A stretch of DNA of 64,000 nt from DAIOXA01 sp050949165 (GTDB lineage Bacteria > Bacillota > Proteinivoracia > UBA4975), in NCBI GenBank assembly GCA_050949165.1, contig JBMNFF010000009.1:248001-312000 (forward strand), in the 5' to 3' direction. Under the pieces are notes generated by a model that saw only the letters and a list, made by a program, of their open reading frames with translations, did not search any database and had not been told where the DNA came from. The stretch's first letter is position 1. The number at the start of each line of letters is the position of its first letter. This document shows, piece by piece, positions 9,538 to 17,429 of the stretch. A program made the position numbers and the translations under genes.

Positions 9538-11610
9538 ATGAAGGTTCTGTATCATTCTGCATTTAAAGAAGGTGAGCTTTGCGCGGGCAGTACTTACTAT
9601 ACTGTCCCGTGCAGAGCCACGCTCAAATTGCAGCGTGACAAAAATGAGCCACCTTATGAGCTTATCTACAATGGAACAGTTATTGATCCGAACGAAACTG
9701 AAATCGAATGTAATGAGCAAGCAGAGCTTATCATTCGACAAAATGGCAATCGTTACCTTTATGCGGTAAAACCTTCAGTTCAGCCGTTGTCATCAAAAAG
9801 TGCGAATGCATACAATGATTTTTATTATGAGTATCGTACGAAGAAAGATGATGAGATTCGTAGTATTCAAGCCGGCGCATTGAAACTCTATGCTGTAGAT
9901 CAAAGTACAGAAGTCCGTGATTGGACGGAATTATTCAACCAACTTGAGACCGCTCTCCCAGCGTTTAAAATCATAAGCGATAAACCAAAGTCTCATCTGA
10001 AAGCAGTAAATGAAGTACGACCTATAGAGACGGTTAAGCGAATTGGTTATGAGTCAATCCCCTATCTTGCCTCACACAGTGAAGACTGGTTAGCAAGGAC
10101 CGCGAGCGGTCTGAAACCGGCAAGATTGTTTTCCAGGGTTGAGGATGACGAGTACCAAATCTATGAAAACAGAGTTGTAAAGACTTTGATTGATTTAATT
10201 CTGTCTTTCCTGAGAAAGACAGAAAAACAACTGCGTGACCAACGTGATCAGCTTAGAGGTATTATCAACAGCGATGTGCAGTTTGGAAGCTTTGGCTTTG
10301 ACGTCAGTTTCCAGCAAGCTGTTACCGAGCTAATGGTTGCTGACGAGAAGGGTGAAGACTACCGTTCAAAAAGCTTTGATCTTGTTGACAAGCTTCAAAA
10401 ACGTGCATATCTGTTGCTTAAGAAATATCGGGCACTTCGTCAATTGAGACTGTACCGATACTTGAAGAGAGCAAAGCCAGTTGCCAATCCGTTGAATGAA
10501 ACCAATATTCTGACAATGGACAAGCACTACAGCGTGATATTCAAGCTGTGGCATACCATTCACTATATTATTGCCCCCAAGAAAGAAGAGGATGATTATT
10601 CGGTCGCATTCGACGATACATTGGAAAACTACACTAAGTTTTGCATGTTGCTCTGTGGATATGCTGCACATACGCTTAAGTTTGACCTGATCGAGGACGG
10701 GCACTATTATCGCAAGACAGATAGTGTCGATCTGAAAATAGAGAAGCTTGATAATGGTTCTATCTTTGTTTCATTAGAAGACAAAGAAAAGCGTGAGCTC
10801 GTGGTTAACGCTGTTGATATTCCTATTGAAGCAGGTAGTGCCTTTAAAAGGTTCTTATACGACGGTAATAGTCTGTATTGGCCAAACGATGTCTCCGAGG
10901 ATGAAGTCGACGATTTCTGCGCTCTCTTCAAAACGAGAGAAAGTCGCGGAAAAGAGCAAAATGAAGAAAAGAAAAAATATCAGGCTCTTAAAAAGCTGAT
11001 TGTTGATCGGAACCGGTCATATCGCAGACCACTGAAAACGTGTTTTTACATTTTACCTTCACCGGTTGAGTTAGACAGCGACACGAGAAACGGTTTTCGT
11101 AAGGCTATGGAAGATGTTGGGGAAAGATTAGTTAGGGATAATAACACCCATCATCTTATTATTGCTATGCCGCTTTGTAATGAATCTGAGCAGAAACTGA
11201 CGTCTTATGCCAAAGGCTTGGACGAAACGATCATGTTCCTCCCTCTCACAATGTTTGACATTAACTCTTTCCGGAGAATACAGAATGTTCTATTTCGGCA
11301 CATTCTTTTCCTTGAAAAGAAAAGCTGCCTCGGTTGTGGGAGGCCACTCAGGGATCTGGGAGACAATCAAGCTGTATGTGATGATTGTTGGGGGCTAATG
11401 ATCACAAAGACCCAGTGCGCGAATCCCTTGTGCAGGTGTAATTATCATTATCTGTCGTATGATATTTCCGCAGATACCGTTCTAAAGATGCAAGCCGTCA
11501 AGGAAGACAACTTCTTCCAGTGGGATAGTTTGTATCAATACAAGGACATTGTGCCAATGAGATTCGATAGCGGAAGAGTACGGCCTGTTTGCCCCCGATG
11601 TAAAAACTGA
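9538..11610 (+). CDS. DUF2357 (McrC-like) protein with C-terminal zinc ribbons
   Basis: 690 residues, 4 nt after the AAA+ gene. The N-terminal half contains the DUF2357 signature region, including 'EDDEYQIYENRVVKTL' around 200-220; this domain is the usual partner of McrB-like motors and is normally joined to a PD-(D/E)xK nuclease. I could not find a convincing D...ExK motif in the middle or C-terminal half; the closest stretch, 'SVDLKIEKLDN', lacks the expected second acidic element. The C-terminus instead carries several Cys pairs: Cys597/600, Cys614/617, a CxxxxCxC near 629-636, and CPRC four residues from the end. These suggest two or three zinc ribbons for nucleic-acid or protein binding. 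A terminator follows, closing the operon. Whether the nuclease is degenerate or just unrecognised is open. Confidence 0.72.
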   Translation: MKVLYHSAFKEGELCAGSTYYTVPCRATLKLQRDKNEPPYELIYNGTVIDPNETEIECNEQAELIIRQNGNRYLYAVKPSVQPLSSKSANAYNDFYYEYRTKKDDEIRSIQAGALKLYAVDQSTEVRDWTELFNQLETALPAFKIISDKPKSHLKAVNEVRPIETVKRIGYESIPYLASHSEDWLARTASGLKPARLFSRVEDDEYQIYENRVVKTLIDLILSFLRKTEKQLRDQRDQLRGIINSDVQFGSFGFDVSFQQAVTELMVADEKGEDYRSKSFDLVDKLQKRAYLLLKKYRALRQLRLYRYLKRAKPVANPLNETNILTMDKHYSVIFKLWHTIHYIIAPKKEEDDYSVAFDDTLENYTKFCMLLCGYAAHTLKFDLIEDGHYYRKTDSVDLKIEKLDNGSIFVSLEDKEKRELVVNAVDIPIEAGSAFKRFLYDGNSLYWPNDVSEDEVDDFCALFKTRESRGKEQNEEKKKYQALKKLIVDRNRSYRRPLKTCFYILPSPVELDSDTRNGFRKAMEDVGERLVRDNNTHHLIIAMPLCNESEQKLTSYAKGLDETIMFLPLTMFDINSFRRIQNVLFRHILFLEKKSCLGCGRPLRDLGDNQAVCDDCWGLMITKTQCANPLCRCNYHYLSYDISADTVLKMQAVKEDNFFQWDSLYQYKDIVPMRFDSGRVRPVCPRCKN

Positions 11611-11620
11611 AAAACGAAGG

Positions 11621-11655
11621 AAAAGGTCTGGTCCAATGTGGCCAGATCTTTTTTT
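11621..11655 (+). terminator. Rho-independent terminator of the vWA-to-DUF2357 operon
   Basis: AAAAGGTCTGG pairs with CCAGATCTTTT (one G-T pair) around a 9-10-nt loop and runs into a T7 tract. It sits 10 nt after the last stop codon of the island. Confidence 0.85.
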
Positions 11656-11732
11656 ATCTAAAAATGTTAAGCCCGCGTCCTAAGTTTGTGTCAAGTTTTG
11701 TTCGCAAAATCCATCTGCACTCCGTAAATGGA

Positions 11733-11816
11733 TTATGCCACCTGCATTCGATCTTCCTTTGTTAACTGGATAATATCTGGCTTTATATAACATCTCCCTG
11801 ACGACCAATCCTCGGC
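11733..11816 (-). pseudogene. Displaced C-terminal end of the IS256-family transposase
   Basis: Read on the minus strand these 28 codons (27 residues plus stop) give 'AEDWSSGRCYIKPD...' ending 'EDRMQVA' and a stop. That is the expected C-terminus of an IS256-family transposase. It is separated from the remainder (14802-15911) by the transposon at 11823-14801. The codons GAA TAT (Glu-Tyr) occur on both sides as the duplicated target. Joined, the two parts restore a protein of about 397 residues. Confidence 0.85.
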
Positions 11817-11882
11817 ATATTCTGTTTTAGCTAAACCATATAGTCCCTATGCTGACGGTATTGCCTGTCCACGGATTGCCAT

Positions 11883-11987
11883 ATATAATGACCGTATCTA
11901 AAGAAAGGAAAGGAAAGGACGCCCCGTTAGCGTGCTACACCACAAGTAGCACCAAGGCGTCCCAACTCAAAACCATGGTCATTATAT
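11883..11987 (+). other. Nested triple stem-loop in the transposon leader
   Basis: Three perfect inverted repeats are nested inside one another: ATATAATGACC (11883-11893) with GGTCATTATAT (11977-11987), GGACGCC (11917-11923) with GGCGTCC (11956-11962), and GTGCTAC (11932-11938) with GTAGCAC (11946-11952). A purine tract of GGAAA units lies between the outer and middle arms. The ATG of the DUF6431 reading frame (11975) falls at the base of the outer stem. It could be a regulatory RNA structure controlling that start, a non-coding RNA, or a transposon-end structure. No homology to a named RNA was recognised. Confidence 0.6.
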
Positions 11988-12527
11988 CAAGTTACGAGCT
12001 GGTTGAAAACCCTAACACGGGTGTTTTTTGTTCGGAGCGGAGAGCAGAACCCCTGCCCCTGCTGTGGTGGTAGCTTGAAAGTCGTTGGCAGCAGGGAACG
12101 CAAGTACATAAACGGTATTGGTGAGAAAGTAGTGTTGGTAATCCGCAGGCTTCAATGTTCTCACTGCTCTAAAGTTCACCATGAGCTTCCAGACATCCTC
12201 ACCCCTTACAAGCGGTACGGTAGTGAAAGCATTGAAGCAGTGGTCAGCGGCGAAAGTGAACTTACCGTTGCAGCAGATGAGTCTACAATTACCTGCTGGA
12301 AGCATTGGTTTCTGGAGGTTGCCAATTACCTAGCCAGTGCTCTGGTGTCCATTGCAATCCGTTATTGTCTTCAGTCTGCGGGAGGCGAATCCAACCTCCC
12401 TCAGTCTCCGCTCCAAAGGATCTGGCAGCTAGTAGGGAACGCCCCTCGTTGGCTAGCGAGAACTGTCCGTCCGGTGGTAAACGCTAATTATTGGGTACAT
12501 ACCCGTTCTGCATTACTGTCCGGGTAG
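11975..12527 (+). pseudogene. DUF6431-type zinc-binding transposon protein, frameshifted
   Basis: The reading frame from ATG 11975 gives 'MVIISSYELVENPNTG...' and then leaves the family frame. From about 12050 the +1 frame continues with 'PCPCCGGSLKVVGS', a zinc knuckle, a second CSHC pair and 'HHELPDILTPYKRY', typical of DUF6431 proteins that precede DDE transposase genes. Removing one C from the run at 12050-12053 would join the two parts smoothly as ...EPCPCC.... So this is either an inactivating insertion, a sequencing error or a translational frameshift. A shorter product from TTG 12003 is open to 12527 but would lack the conserved N-terminus. Likely role: accessory DNA-binding factor of the transposon. 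Confidence 0.65.
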
Positions 12528-12572
12528 ACAAGCAGTAGACTCATGTTAAGACCGAAATGAGGAGGAATTAAC

Positions 12573-13925
12573 ATGAGAGACCAGAAGAAAGCAGAGGCAA
12601 TAGCACAAGAACGTATGCAGCTTCTGGCGCCACTGCTGGCAGAAGGGCTAGACCCGGCCATGATGAAGCAATTGAAGACCCAGATTTGTACTCAAACAGG
12701 CATTTCTGACCGCACCTTGCGCCGGTACCTGGCTCAGTACAGGGCTGGGGGCTTTAACGCGCTCAAACCCAAGGGAAGGCCTCGAAAATCCCAAGAAACC
12801 ATCCCTGAACATGTTATGGAGCAGGCAATACTGCTGCGCCGGGAGGTGCCTAGCCGTAGCGTGGCCCAGATCATTCAGGTATTGGAGTGGGAAGGCCTAG
12901 TCCCGCCAGGACAGATTAAGCGTAGCACCCTCCAAGACAGGCTATCCCAGCGGGGCTACAGTACCCGGCACATGAAGCTGTATGAATCCTCAGGTGTAGC
13001 CAGCAGGAGGTTTCAGCAGAAGTACCGGAATAAGCTATGGCATTCGGACATAAAGTATGGCCCCTACTTACCTGTGGGGCAAGATGGCACTAAAAAACAA
13101 GTCTACTTGGTCACCTTCATGGATGACGCTACTCGCTTTATCCTCCATGGCGAGTTCTACCCGACCCTAGACCAGGTCATTATTGAGGACTGTTTCCGAA
13201 AGGCAATCCAGAAGTATGGAATACCAGAAGCTGTCTTCTTTGACAACGGCAGCCAATACAAGACCAAGTGGATGAACCGAGCCTGTGCCAAAATGGGAAT
13301 CCGGCTACTCTTTGCCAAGCCCTATTCCCCAGAAGCAACTGGCAAAGTTGAACGGTTTAACAGGGTGGTCGACTCCTTCCTCCAGGAAGCTGCCTTGGAG
13401 AACCCCCAAACCTTAGACCAATTTAACCAGTTGTTCTGGGTCTGGCTTGACGAGTGTTACCAGCATAAGCCCCACAGCAGCTTAGCTAATAATTTGTCTC
13501 CGGAAGCCACATACCATAGCGGCAAGAAAGCACTGAAATTCCTGGATCCAGAAACAATAGCAAATGCCTTTCTCCATCTTGAGGAACGGAAGGTAGATAA
13601 GTCCGGCTGCATAAGCTTCCAAGGTGAGAAGTACGAAGTAGGCCTGCCCTTCATTGGCTGTAAGGTGAATGTGGTCTATGATCCTGCAGACACTTCTCAG
13701 CTGACCATCGAGTATGAGGGGCACCCGTCCTGGACCGCCAAGAAGCTGGTCATTGGCGAGAGGACGGGCCCCAAGCCTGCGCTGCCACCCCACATGCAGC
13801 GAGAGCCAGCTAATACCTCTAGGCTGTTGGCTGCAGCTGCAAGGCAGAACGAGGAGCGCAAGGCCCAACAAGCACCCGCCGTTTCTTACAGGGTAGTCAG
13901 GAAGGGCGGTGAGCAGGATGTATGA
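12573..13925 (+). CDS. DDE (rve integrase-fold) transposase
   Basis: 450 residues with a good AGGAGGA site before the ATG. N-terminal helix-turn-helix regions lie at ~40-70 and ~95-135; an RNase-H-like catalytic core follows with Asp159 (WHSDIK), Asp224 (FFDNGSQY) and Glu260 (GKVERFNR), giving the D-x35-E spacing of retroviral-integrase-type transposases. A Mu-type beta-barrel-like C-terminus follows. It cuts and joins the transposon ends. The gene overlaps the start of the AAA+ ATPase gene by 8 nt, so the two are coupled, as in TniA/TniB-like pairs. It appears intact. Confidence 0.9.
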   Translation: MRDQKKAEAIAQERMQLLAPLLAEGLDPAMMKQLKTQICTQTGISDRTLRRYLAQYRAGGFNALKPKGRPRKSQETIPEHVMEQAILLRREVPSRSVAQIIQVLEWEGLVPPGQIKRSTLQDRLSQRGYSTRHMKLYESSGVASRRFQQKYRNKLWHSDIKYGPYLPVGQDGTKKQVYLVTFMDDATRFILHGEFYPTLDQVIIEDCFRKAIQKYGIPEAVFFDNGSQYKTKWMNRACAKMGIRLLFAKPYSPEATGKVERFNRVVDSFLQEAALENPQTLDQFNQLFWVWLDECYQHKPHSSLANNLSPEATYHSGKKALKFLDPETIANAFLHLEERKVDKSGCISFQGEKYEVGLPFIGCKVNVVYDPADTSQLTIEYEGHPSWTAKKLVIGERTGPKPALPPHMQREPANTSRLLAAAARQNEERKAQQAPAVSYRVVRKGGEQDV

Positions 13926-14718
13926 GGCCTTTTACGGACTCACCAATACGCCGTTTTCCAGGGACATTCCCACCGATCAGCTCTACCCCTCGGTGATGAT
14001 GGAAGAAGTACTGGGGAGGTTGCAGCACGCTGCAGAGCGACAGCTGTTCGCCGTGGTCACCGGAGATTGCGGCACCGGCAAGACTACCACCCTGCGACGG
14101 TTAAGGGATACCCTCGACCCATCCAAGTTTATGATGATGTACTTAGCAGATTCAAAGCTAACTCCCCGCCATTTCTACAAGGGACTGTTGGAACAGCTGG
14201 GCTGTGAATCTAAGTTCTACAGGGGGGATGCCAAACGGCAGCTGCACCGGGAGATTGAACTAATGCGGGGCATCCACCGCCTGCTGCCTGTGGTTATTGT
14301 TGACGAGGCCCATCTACTGGATAGGGAGATGCTAGAGGAAGTTCGGTTCCTACTCAATTTCAAGATGGACGCAGAGAGCCCCATGGCATTAATTCTCGTC
14401 GGTCAGAGCGAGCTCTGGGACAAGTTTCAGCTGCAGGCCTTCGCAGCCATCCGGCAGCGGATTGACCTGCAGTGCAAGCTGCCGCACTTCGATCGGGCGC
14501 AGGTAGGGGAATACATAAAAAGACACCTTGCCTACGCGGGGGTTGAGCACGAAACCTTCTCAGACGGGGCTATTGAAGAGATTTACCGTTTCTCCAGCGG
14601 GGCGGCTAGACTGGTGAATAAGGTATGCACCCACTGCCTGCTCTACGGTGCGCAAAACGGAAAACGGATTATTGACGATCATATGGTGAAGTTGGTCATC
14701 CAGGGGGAGCTACTCTAG
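13918..14718 (+). CDS. Transposition AAA+ ATPase (TniB/ExeA-like)
   Basis: 266 residues from ATG 13918 (an alternative GTG lies at 13909 but has no room for a ribosome binding site). The N-terminus 'YEAFYGLTNTPFSRD' is typical of ExeA-like ATPases. Walker A GDCGTGKT starts at residue 49 and Walker B VDEAHLL has Asp129. A GQSELWD sensor region and 'RIDLQCKLPHFDR' follow. Proteins of this type select target DNA and activate the DDE transposase. The gene ends 83 bp before the right transposon end. Confidence 0.88.
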   Translation: MYEAFYGLTNTPFSRDIPTDQLYPSVMMEEVLGRLQHAAERQLFAVVTGDCGTGKTTTLRRLRDTLDPSKFMMMYLADSKLTPRHFYKGLLEQLGCESKFYRGDAKRQLHREIELMRGIHRLLPVVIVDEAHLLDREMLEEVRFLLNFKMDAESPMALILVGQSELWDKFQLQAFAAIRQRIDLQCKLPHFDRAQVGEYIKRHLAYAGVEHETFSDGAIEEIYRFSSGAARLVNKVCTHCLLYGAQNGKRIIDDHMVKLVIQGELL

Positions 14719-14789
14719 CTCTCCCTCCTTGGTCACTAGGTCCGGCAGTTCGCGGACAATTAACAACGTCTACCACTGGCCATTATGGG

Positions 14790-15911
14790 CTAGCAGTAAC
14801 AATATTCAATCAGGTATGTCGTAACAAGACGGATATAAGAATCCATGCTTGGAAAGATGCCAACAACAGATGTCCGCCGACGAATCTCCCTGTTAAGCCG
14901 CTCTAACATGTTCGTTGAGGATATCTTCCTAGCATCTAGCCGGTTAAAATTGTAGAACTGTAAGGAGTCTTCCAAGCCAGATTCAAGAACTTCTACTGCT
15001 CCAGGGTATTGGTTTTCGTAGGTGTCCATCAATGCATCGGCGTATTTCTTAGCACTTTCAAGATCCGGCTGCAACCAGATTTGCTTCAACCTATCAGCAA
15101 AAGCTGCTTTGCCTTTGGCGGGCAGGTGAGCCAAGATGTTACGCATGAAGTGCACTTTACAACGCTGCCAACTGCAACCGATAAATGACGTCTGAACAGC
15201 TTTTACCAACCCTTTGTGAGCATCGGACACTACCAGCCATGTATCTTTGAGGCCCCTGTCCTTTAGCCTCTGGAACAGCTCCTTGTAGGTAGCCTCAGAC
15301 TCATCCTGCATCGGCTCAATGGCTAATATGTCGCGCCTGCCGCTTTCATCAAGCCCGACAACTACAAGGACTGCCATGTTCTTCACGTGCCGGTCATACC
15401 TAATCTTCTCGTATAATGCATCAACCCATAGGACAGGATACGTCTTTTTCAACGGACGTTTCCGGAAAGCTTCCACCTGATCGTTTAATTCCCTTGTGAT
15501 TTGAGAAACCTGGCTTCGGGAGATTGAGTCGATGCCAAGGCTCTTGGCCAGCTTCTCAATCTTGCGGGTGGAAACTCCGTTAACATAGGCCTCCTGGATA
15601 ACATTCATAAGGGCAACTTCTGATCGTTTCTTTTCAGTTACGAAGAAGGGAATGTAGCCGCCTTTGCGCAACTTAGGGACAAACAAATACAGGGTCCCCA
15701 TTCTAGTGTCGAACCGGCGGACACGGTACCCGGAGCGGTATCCGGACCTTTCTGAGTTACGCTCTGACTTGGAAGCATTGACCTTAGATGTTACTTCGGC
15801 TTCCATAAGTTGCTCGCACAGCCACTTCAGCATCGAGAGCATTGGGTCTTCTTCTGACATGAATTGCAATAGCATTTTCTCGAAGTTTCCAGTAGAATAA
15901 GAGTAAGCCAT
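14790..15911 (-). pseudogene. IS256-family transposase, 3' end split off by transposon insertion
   Basis: The ATG at 15911 follows AAGGAG at good spacing. About 370 codons (to 14802) are genuine IS256-family sequence: basic N-terminal DNA-binding region, 'FDTRMGTLYLFVPKLRKGGY', catalytic Asp in 'VLWVDALYEK', Asp in 'LVVSDAHKGL', the C/H region 'WQRCKVHFMRN', and Glu in 'NMLERLNREI'. Then the frame runs into the inserted transposon and stops after three foreign codons (Cys-Tyr-Cys). The true C-terminus lies at 11733-11816. All three catalytic residues remain, so residual activity is possible, but the missing 27-residue tail makes it uncertain. Confidence 0.88.
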
Positions 15912-16059
15912 CGGTAACAACTCCTTTTGGTTTGCTCGTCACTTACCATTTCGGGGTTGCCGATGGTTTTTCCTTTTTACTTTTGCGAACTTAATTGTAC
16001 ACTATCCGTCCTAAGTTCCCTATATAGGAGTAGAAAAGCTTTTCAGGAGGGAACACAAG

Positions 16060-16413
16060 ATGGGTTGGGCAAAGTACTGTGAAGACAATCTCAGCATCTA
16101 TAACGACCGGATATTCATGGCCCAGGTAAAACCGGTAGCCTACCGACTGCCGCAAGTCGAGAATGTCCGTCTTGTTAACCGGGAAAAGTCCCGGGAAGTG
16201 AAAAACAAACTGGTACCCAGTGGCAGCAGATGCGGGCTTGAGCTTAGTTTCGAGGCCACGCCCGATAAGAAAACCGTAACGAAGCTTCGCCTAAACGGTT
16301 GGTGGTGGAGCAAGGCCAGATCCTGCTGGTGCAATACGAATACGACCGATAACCGCAAATACGTCAGGACGACCTTCAGTGGATGCCCCTTCCACTTGAT
16401 CGCCGTCACCTAA
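16060..16413 (+). CDS. Unknown small protein
   Basis: 117 residues, preceded by an AGGAGGG site 7 nt before the ATG, so it is probably expressed. I do not recognise a family. It is basic and rich in Arg/Asn, with a Trp/Cys-rich stretch 'NGWWWSKARSCWC' around residues 83-95 and one further Cys near the C-terminus. The stretch before this ('GLELSFEATPDKKTVTKLRLNGWWW') reads like a short beta-rich domain that could pack against nucleic acid, but this is only an impression. It lies just right of the IS256-family target duplication and 21 bp upstream of another small gene, so the IS may have separated it from an original promoter or partner. Confidence 0.55.
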   Translation: MGWAKYCEDNLSIYNDRIFMAQVKPVAYRLPQVENVRLVNREKSREVKNKLVPSGSRCGLELSFEATPDKKTVTKLRLNGWWWSKARSCWCNTNTTDNRKYVRTTFSGCPFHLIAVT

Positions 16414-16434
16414 TACTTGAAAAGGAGAAGATTT

Positions 16435-16701
16435 ATGAACGCTTTATCAATCGCAGAAAAGAAGGCCCTTGAGCTGATGCAGAAGGATAACTTCCGCGGT
16501 ATTTCGAAAGACAACGTAATGCAGCTGATGTCCATCCTGGACAAAGTTGATCCTGAGGTTGCAAAAAACATTATCGCCCAGCTGCCGGAAGCAATCAGGG
16601 GGTCGGTCGAACTGGAAAAAGCATACTCCTGGAACCGGCAACGCAAAGTGCAGGAAATCCGGCAACGAAATATCAGAACTTTCGGCAACGTAATGTCATA
16701 G
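16435..16701 (+). CDS. Unknown small helical protein, C-terminus altered by repeat array
   Basis: 88 residues from ATG 16435 after an AAAGGAGA site. The first ~65 residues are helical ('IAEKKALELMQKDNF', 'DKVDPEVAKNIIAQLPEAI') and look like a natural small soluble protein. The last ~20 codons are translated from the 23-bp tandem repeats that begin at 16636, so the original C-terminus was probably replaced when the repeats or a mobile element arrived. It is probably co-transcribed with the gene at 16060. No function can be assigned. Confidence 0.5.
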   Translation: MNALSIAEKKALELMQKDNFRGISKDNVMQLMSILDKVDPEVAKNIIAQLPEAIRGSVELEKAYSWNRQRKVQEIRQRNIRTFGNVMS

Positions 16702-16770
16702 AAAACGGCAACGCAATGTCATGAAATCCGGCAATCAAATGTCAGAGTTTTCGGCAAGGAAAGTAAGGAT
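16636..16770. repeat. Six-unit 23-bp tandem array (CGGCAACGnAATGTCA)
   Basis: CGGCAA starts at 16636, 16660, 16683, 16706, 16729 and 16752: steps of 24, 23, 23, 23 and 23 bp. Units match the consensus CGGCAACGnAATGTCAnaaa with decay at the right end. On the other strand the unit reads TGACATTnCGTTGCCG, resembling multi-copy transposase binding sites at the ends of IS21-type elements. No transposase of that type remains, so this may be a remnant end. It is not a CRISPR array: there are no unique spacers. Confidence 0.7.
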
Positions 16771-16808
16771 TCCACCGGGAGCAACTCCTTTAAGGTAAGA
16801 TTTTTTCA

Positions 16809-17355
16809 TAAAGTTGGCGCCTCTATCACTATGGAATATAAGCTTCTCTATCTTCTTACCAGCAATAGCGTGCTTGAAGGTACCTATTACAAATTCAGCG
16901 CTATTATGGTTGCCTACCGTATATGCGACTACTTCATTGTTAAACAGATCAAGTATCGTGCACAAATACAACGGCTTCCATCCAAAGCGCAGCTGAGTTA
17001 CATCGGCAACCCATTTTTGGTTAGGAGCAGAAGCTGCGAAGTCCCTGTTCAGGATATTCTCTGCAATAATGGCCTCCGGAACTTTAGGTAGCTTTTTCCG
17101 CTTCCTGCGTATTATTGCACGGATGTTAAGTTCCTTCATAAGCCTATATATCCTTTTATGGTTCACAATTATTCCCCTGGCCCTAAGCCACAATTTAATT
17201 CTTGGTAGGCCATAAGTACATCGCGATTTCATATAGCATTCAGAGATTTTATCCTTTAGTTTGAGTTCTTCAATGTCAGCATCGGTTAGAGTCCTGGATC
17301 GTTTTAGCCATTTGTAGTATCCAGATCTACTTACGCCGGTGAGCTGGCATAGCAA
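16809..17355 (-). pseudogene. IS3-family transposase orfB, 3'-truncated
   Basis: About 180 codons match the full orfB of copy 2, covering the HTH-21 region ('YGLPRIKLWLRARG'), catalytic Asp in 'WVADVTQL' and Asp in 'FHSDRGANF'. The catalytic Glu region ('NACIESFF') is gone. The frame runs on for ~25 unrelated codons to 16735. The protein cannot be active as a transposase. Confidence 0.9.
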
Positions 17356-17429
17356 GTCAACGGTGTAGCTTGCATTAGTGCTACTTAACTCTTTAATGCC
17401 GGTGTATTCAATTACCTTGCTTCTCTTGC

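Larger units (their letters stand above)
11823..14801 (+). mobile_element. Three-gene transposon (DUF6431 - DDE transposase - AAA+ ATPase) with TGT...ACA ends
   Basis: Ends were located from the duplicated target ATATTC at 11817-11822 and 14802-14807, inside the IS256-family transposase gene. The left end begins TGTTTTAGCTAAACCATA and the right end, read inward, begins TGTTACTGCTAGCCCATA; 16 of 24 positions agree. TGT/ACA tips, an integrase-fold transposase and a TniB/ExeA-like ATPase point to the Mu/Tn7/Tn552-like transposition style (known for these families). Cargo is limited to a zinc-binding DUF6431 protein and a structured leader. Length is 2979 bp. Confidence 0.85.
11684..16006. mobile_element. 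IS256-family insertion sequence, interrupted by a second transposon
   Basis: Left inverted repeat at 11684-11709 and right inverted repeat at 15981-16006 share GTTCGCAAAA on the inner side and G.T.GTGT at the outer tip (19 of 26 positions match). Identical 8-bp target duplications CGTCCTAA lie at 11676-11683 and 16007-16014. Removing the nested transposon (2979 bp plus a 6-bp duplication) leaves 1338 bp, the normal size for an IS256-family element. The transposase gene runs on the minus strand from 15911 and its last 28 codons are found on the far side of the insert. The IS inserted in the gap between the defence operon terminator and the next small gene. Confidence 0.88.

Noticed and set aside
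12012..12305. Minus-strand frame opposite the DUF6431 gene
   Set aside because: The plus-strand frame carries the zinc knuckles and the family pattern; the minus frame has no recognisable features.
16636..16770. CRISPR array
   Set aside because: Units are contiguous at 23-24 bp with no unique spacers and no cas genes nearby.
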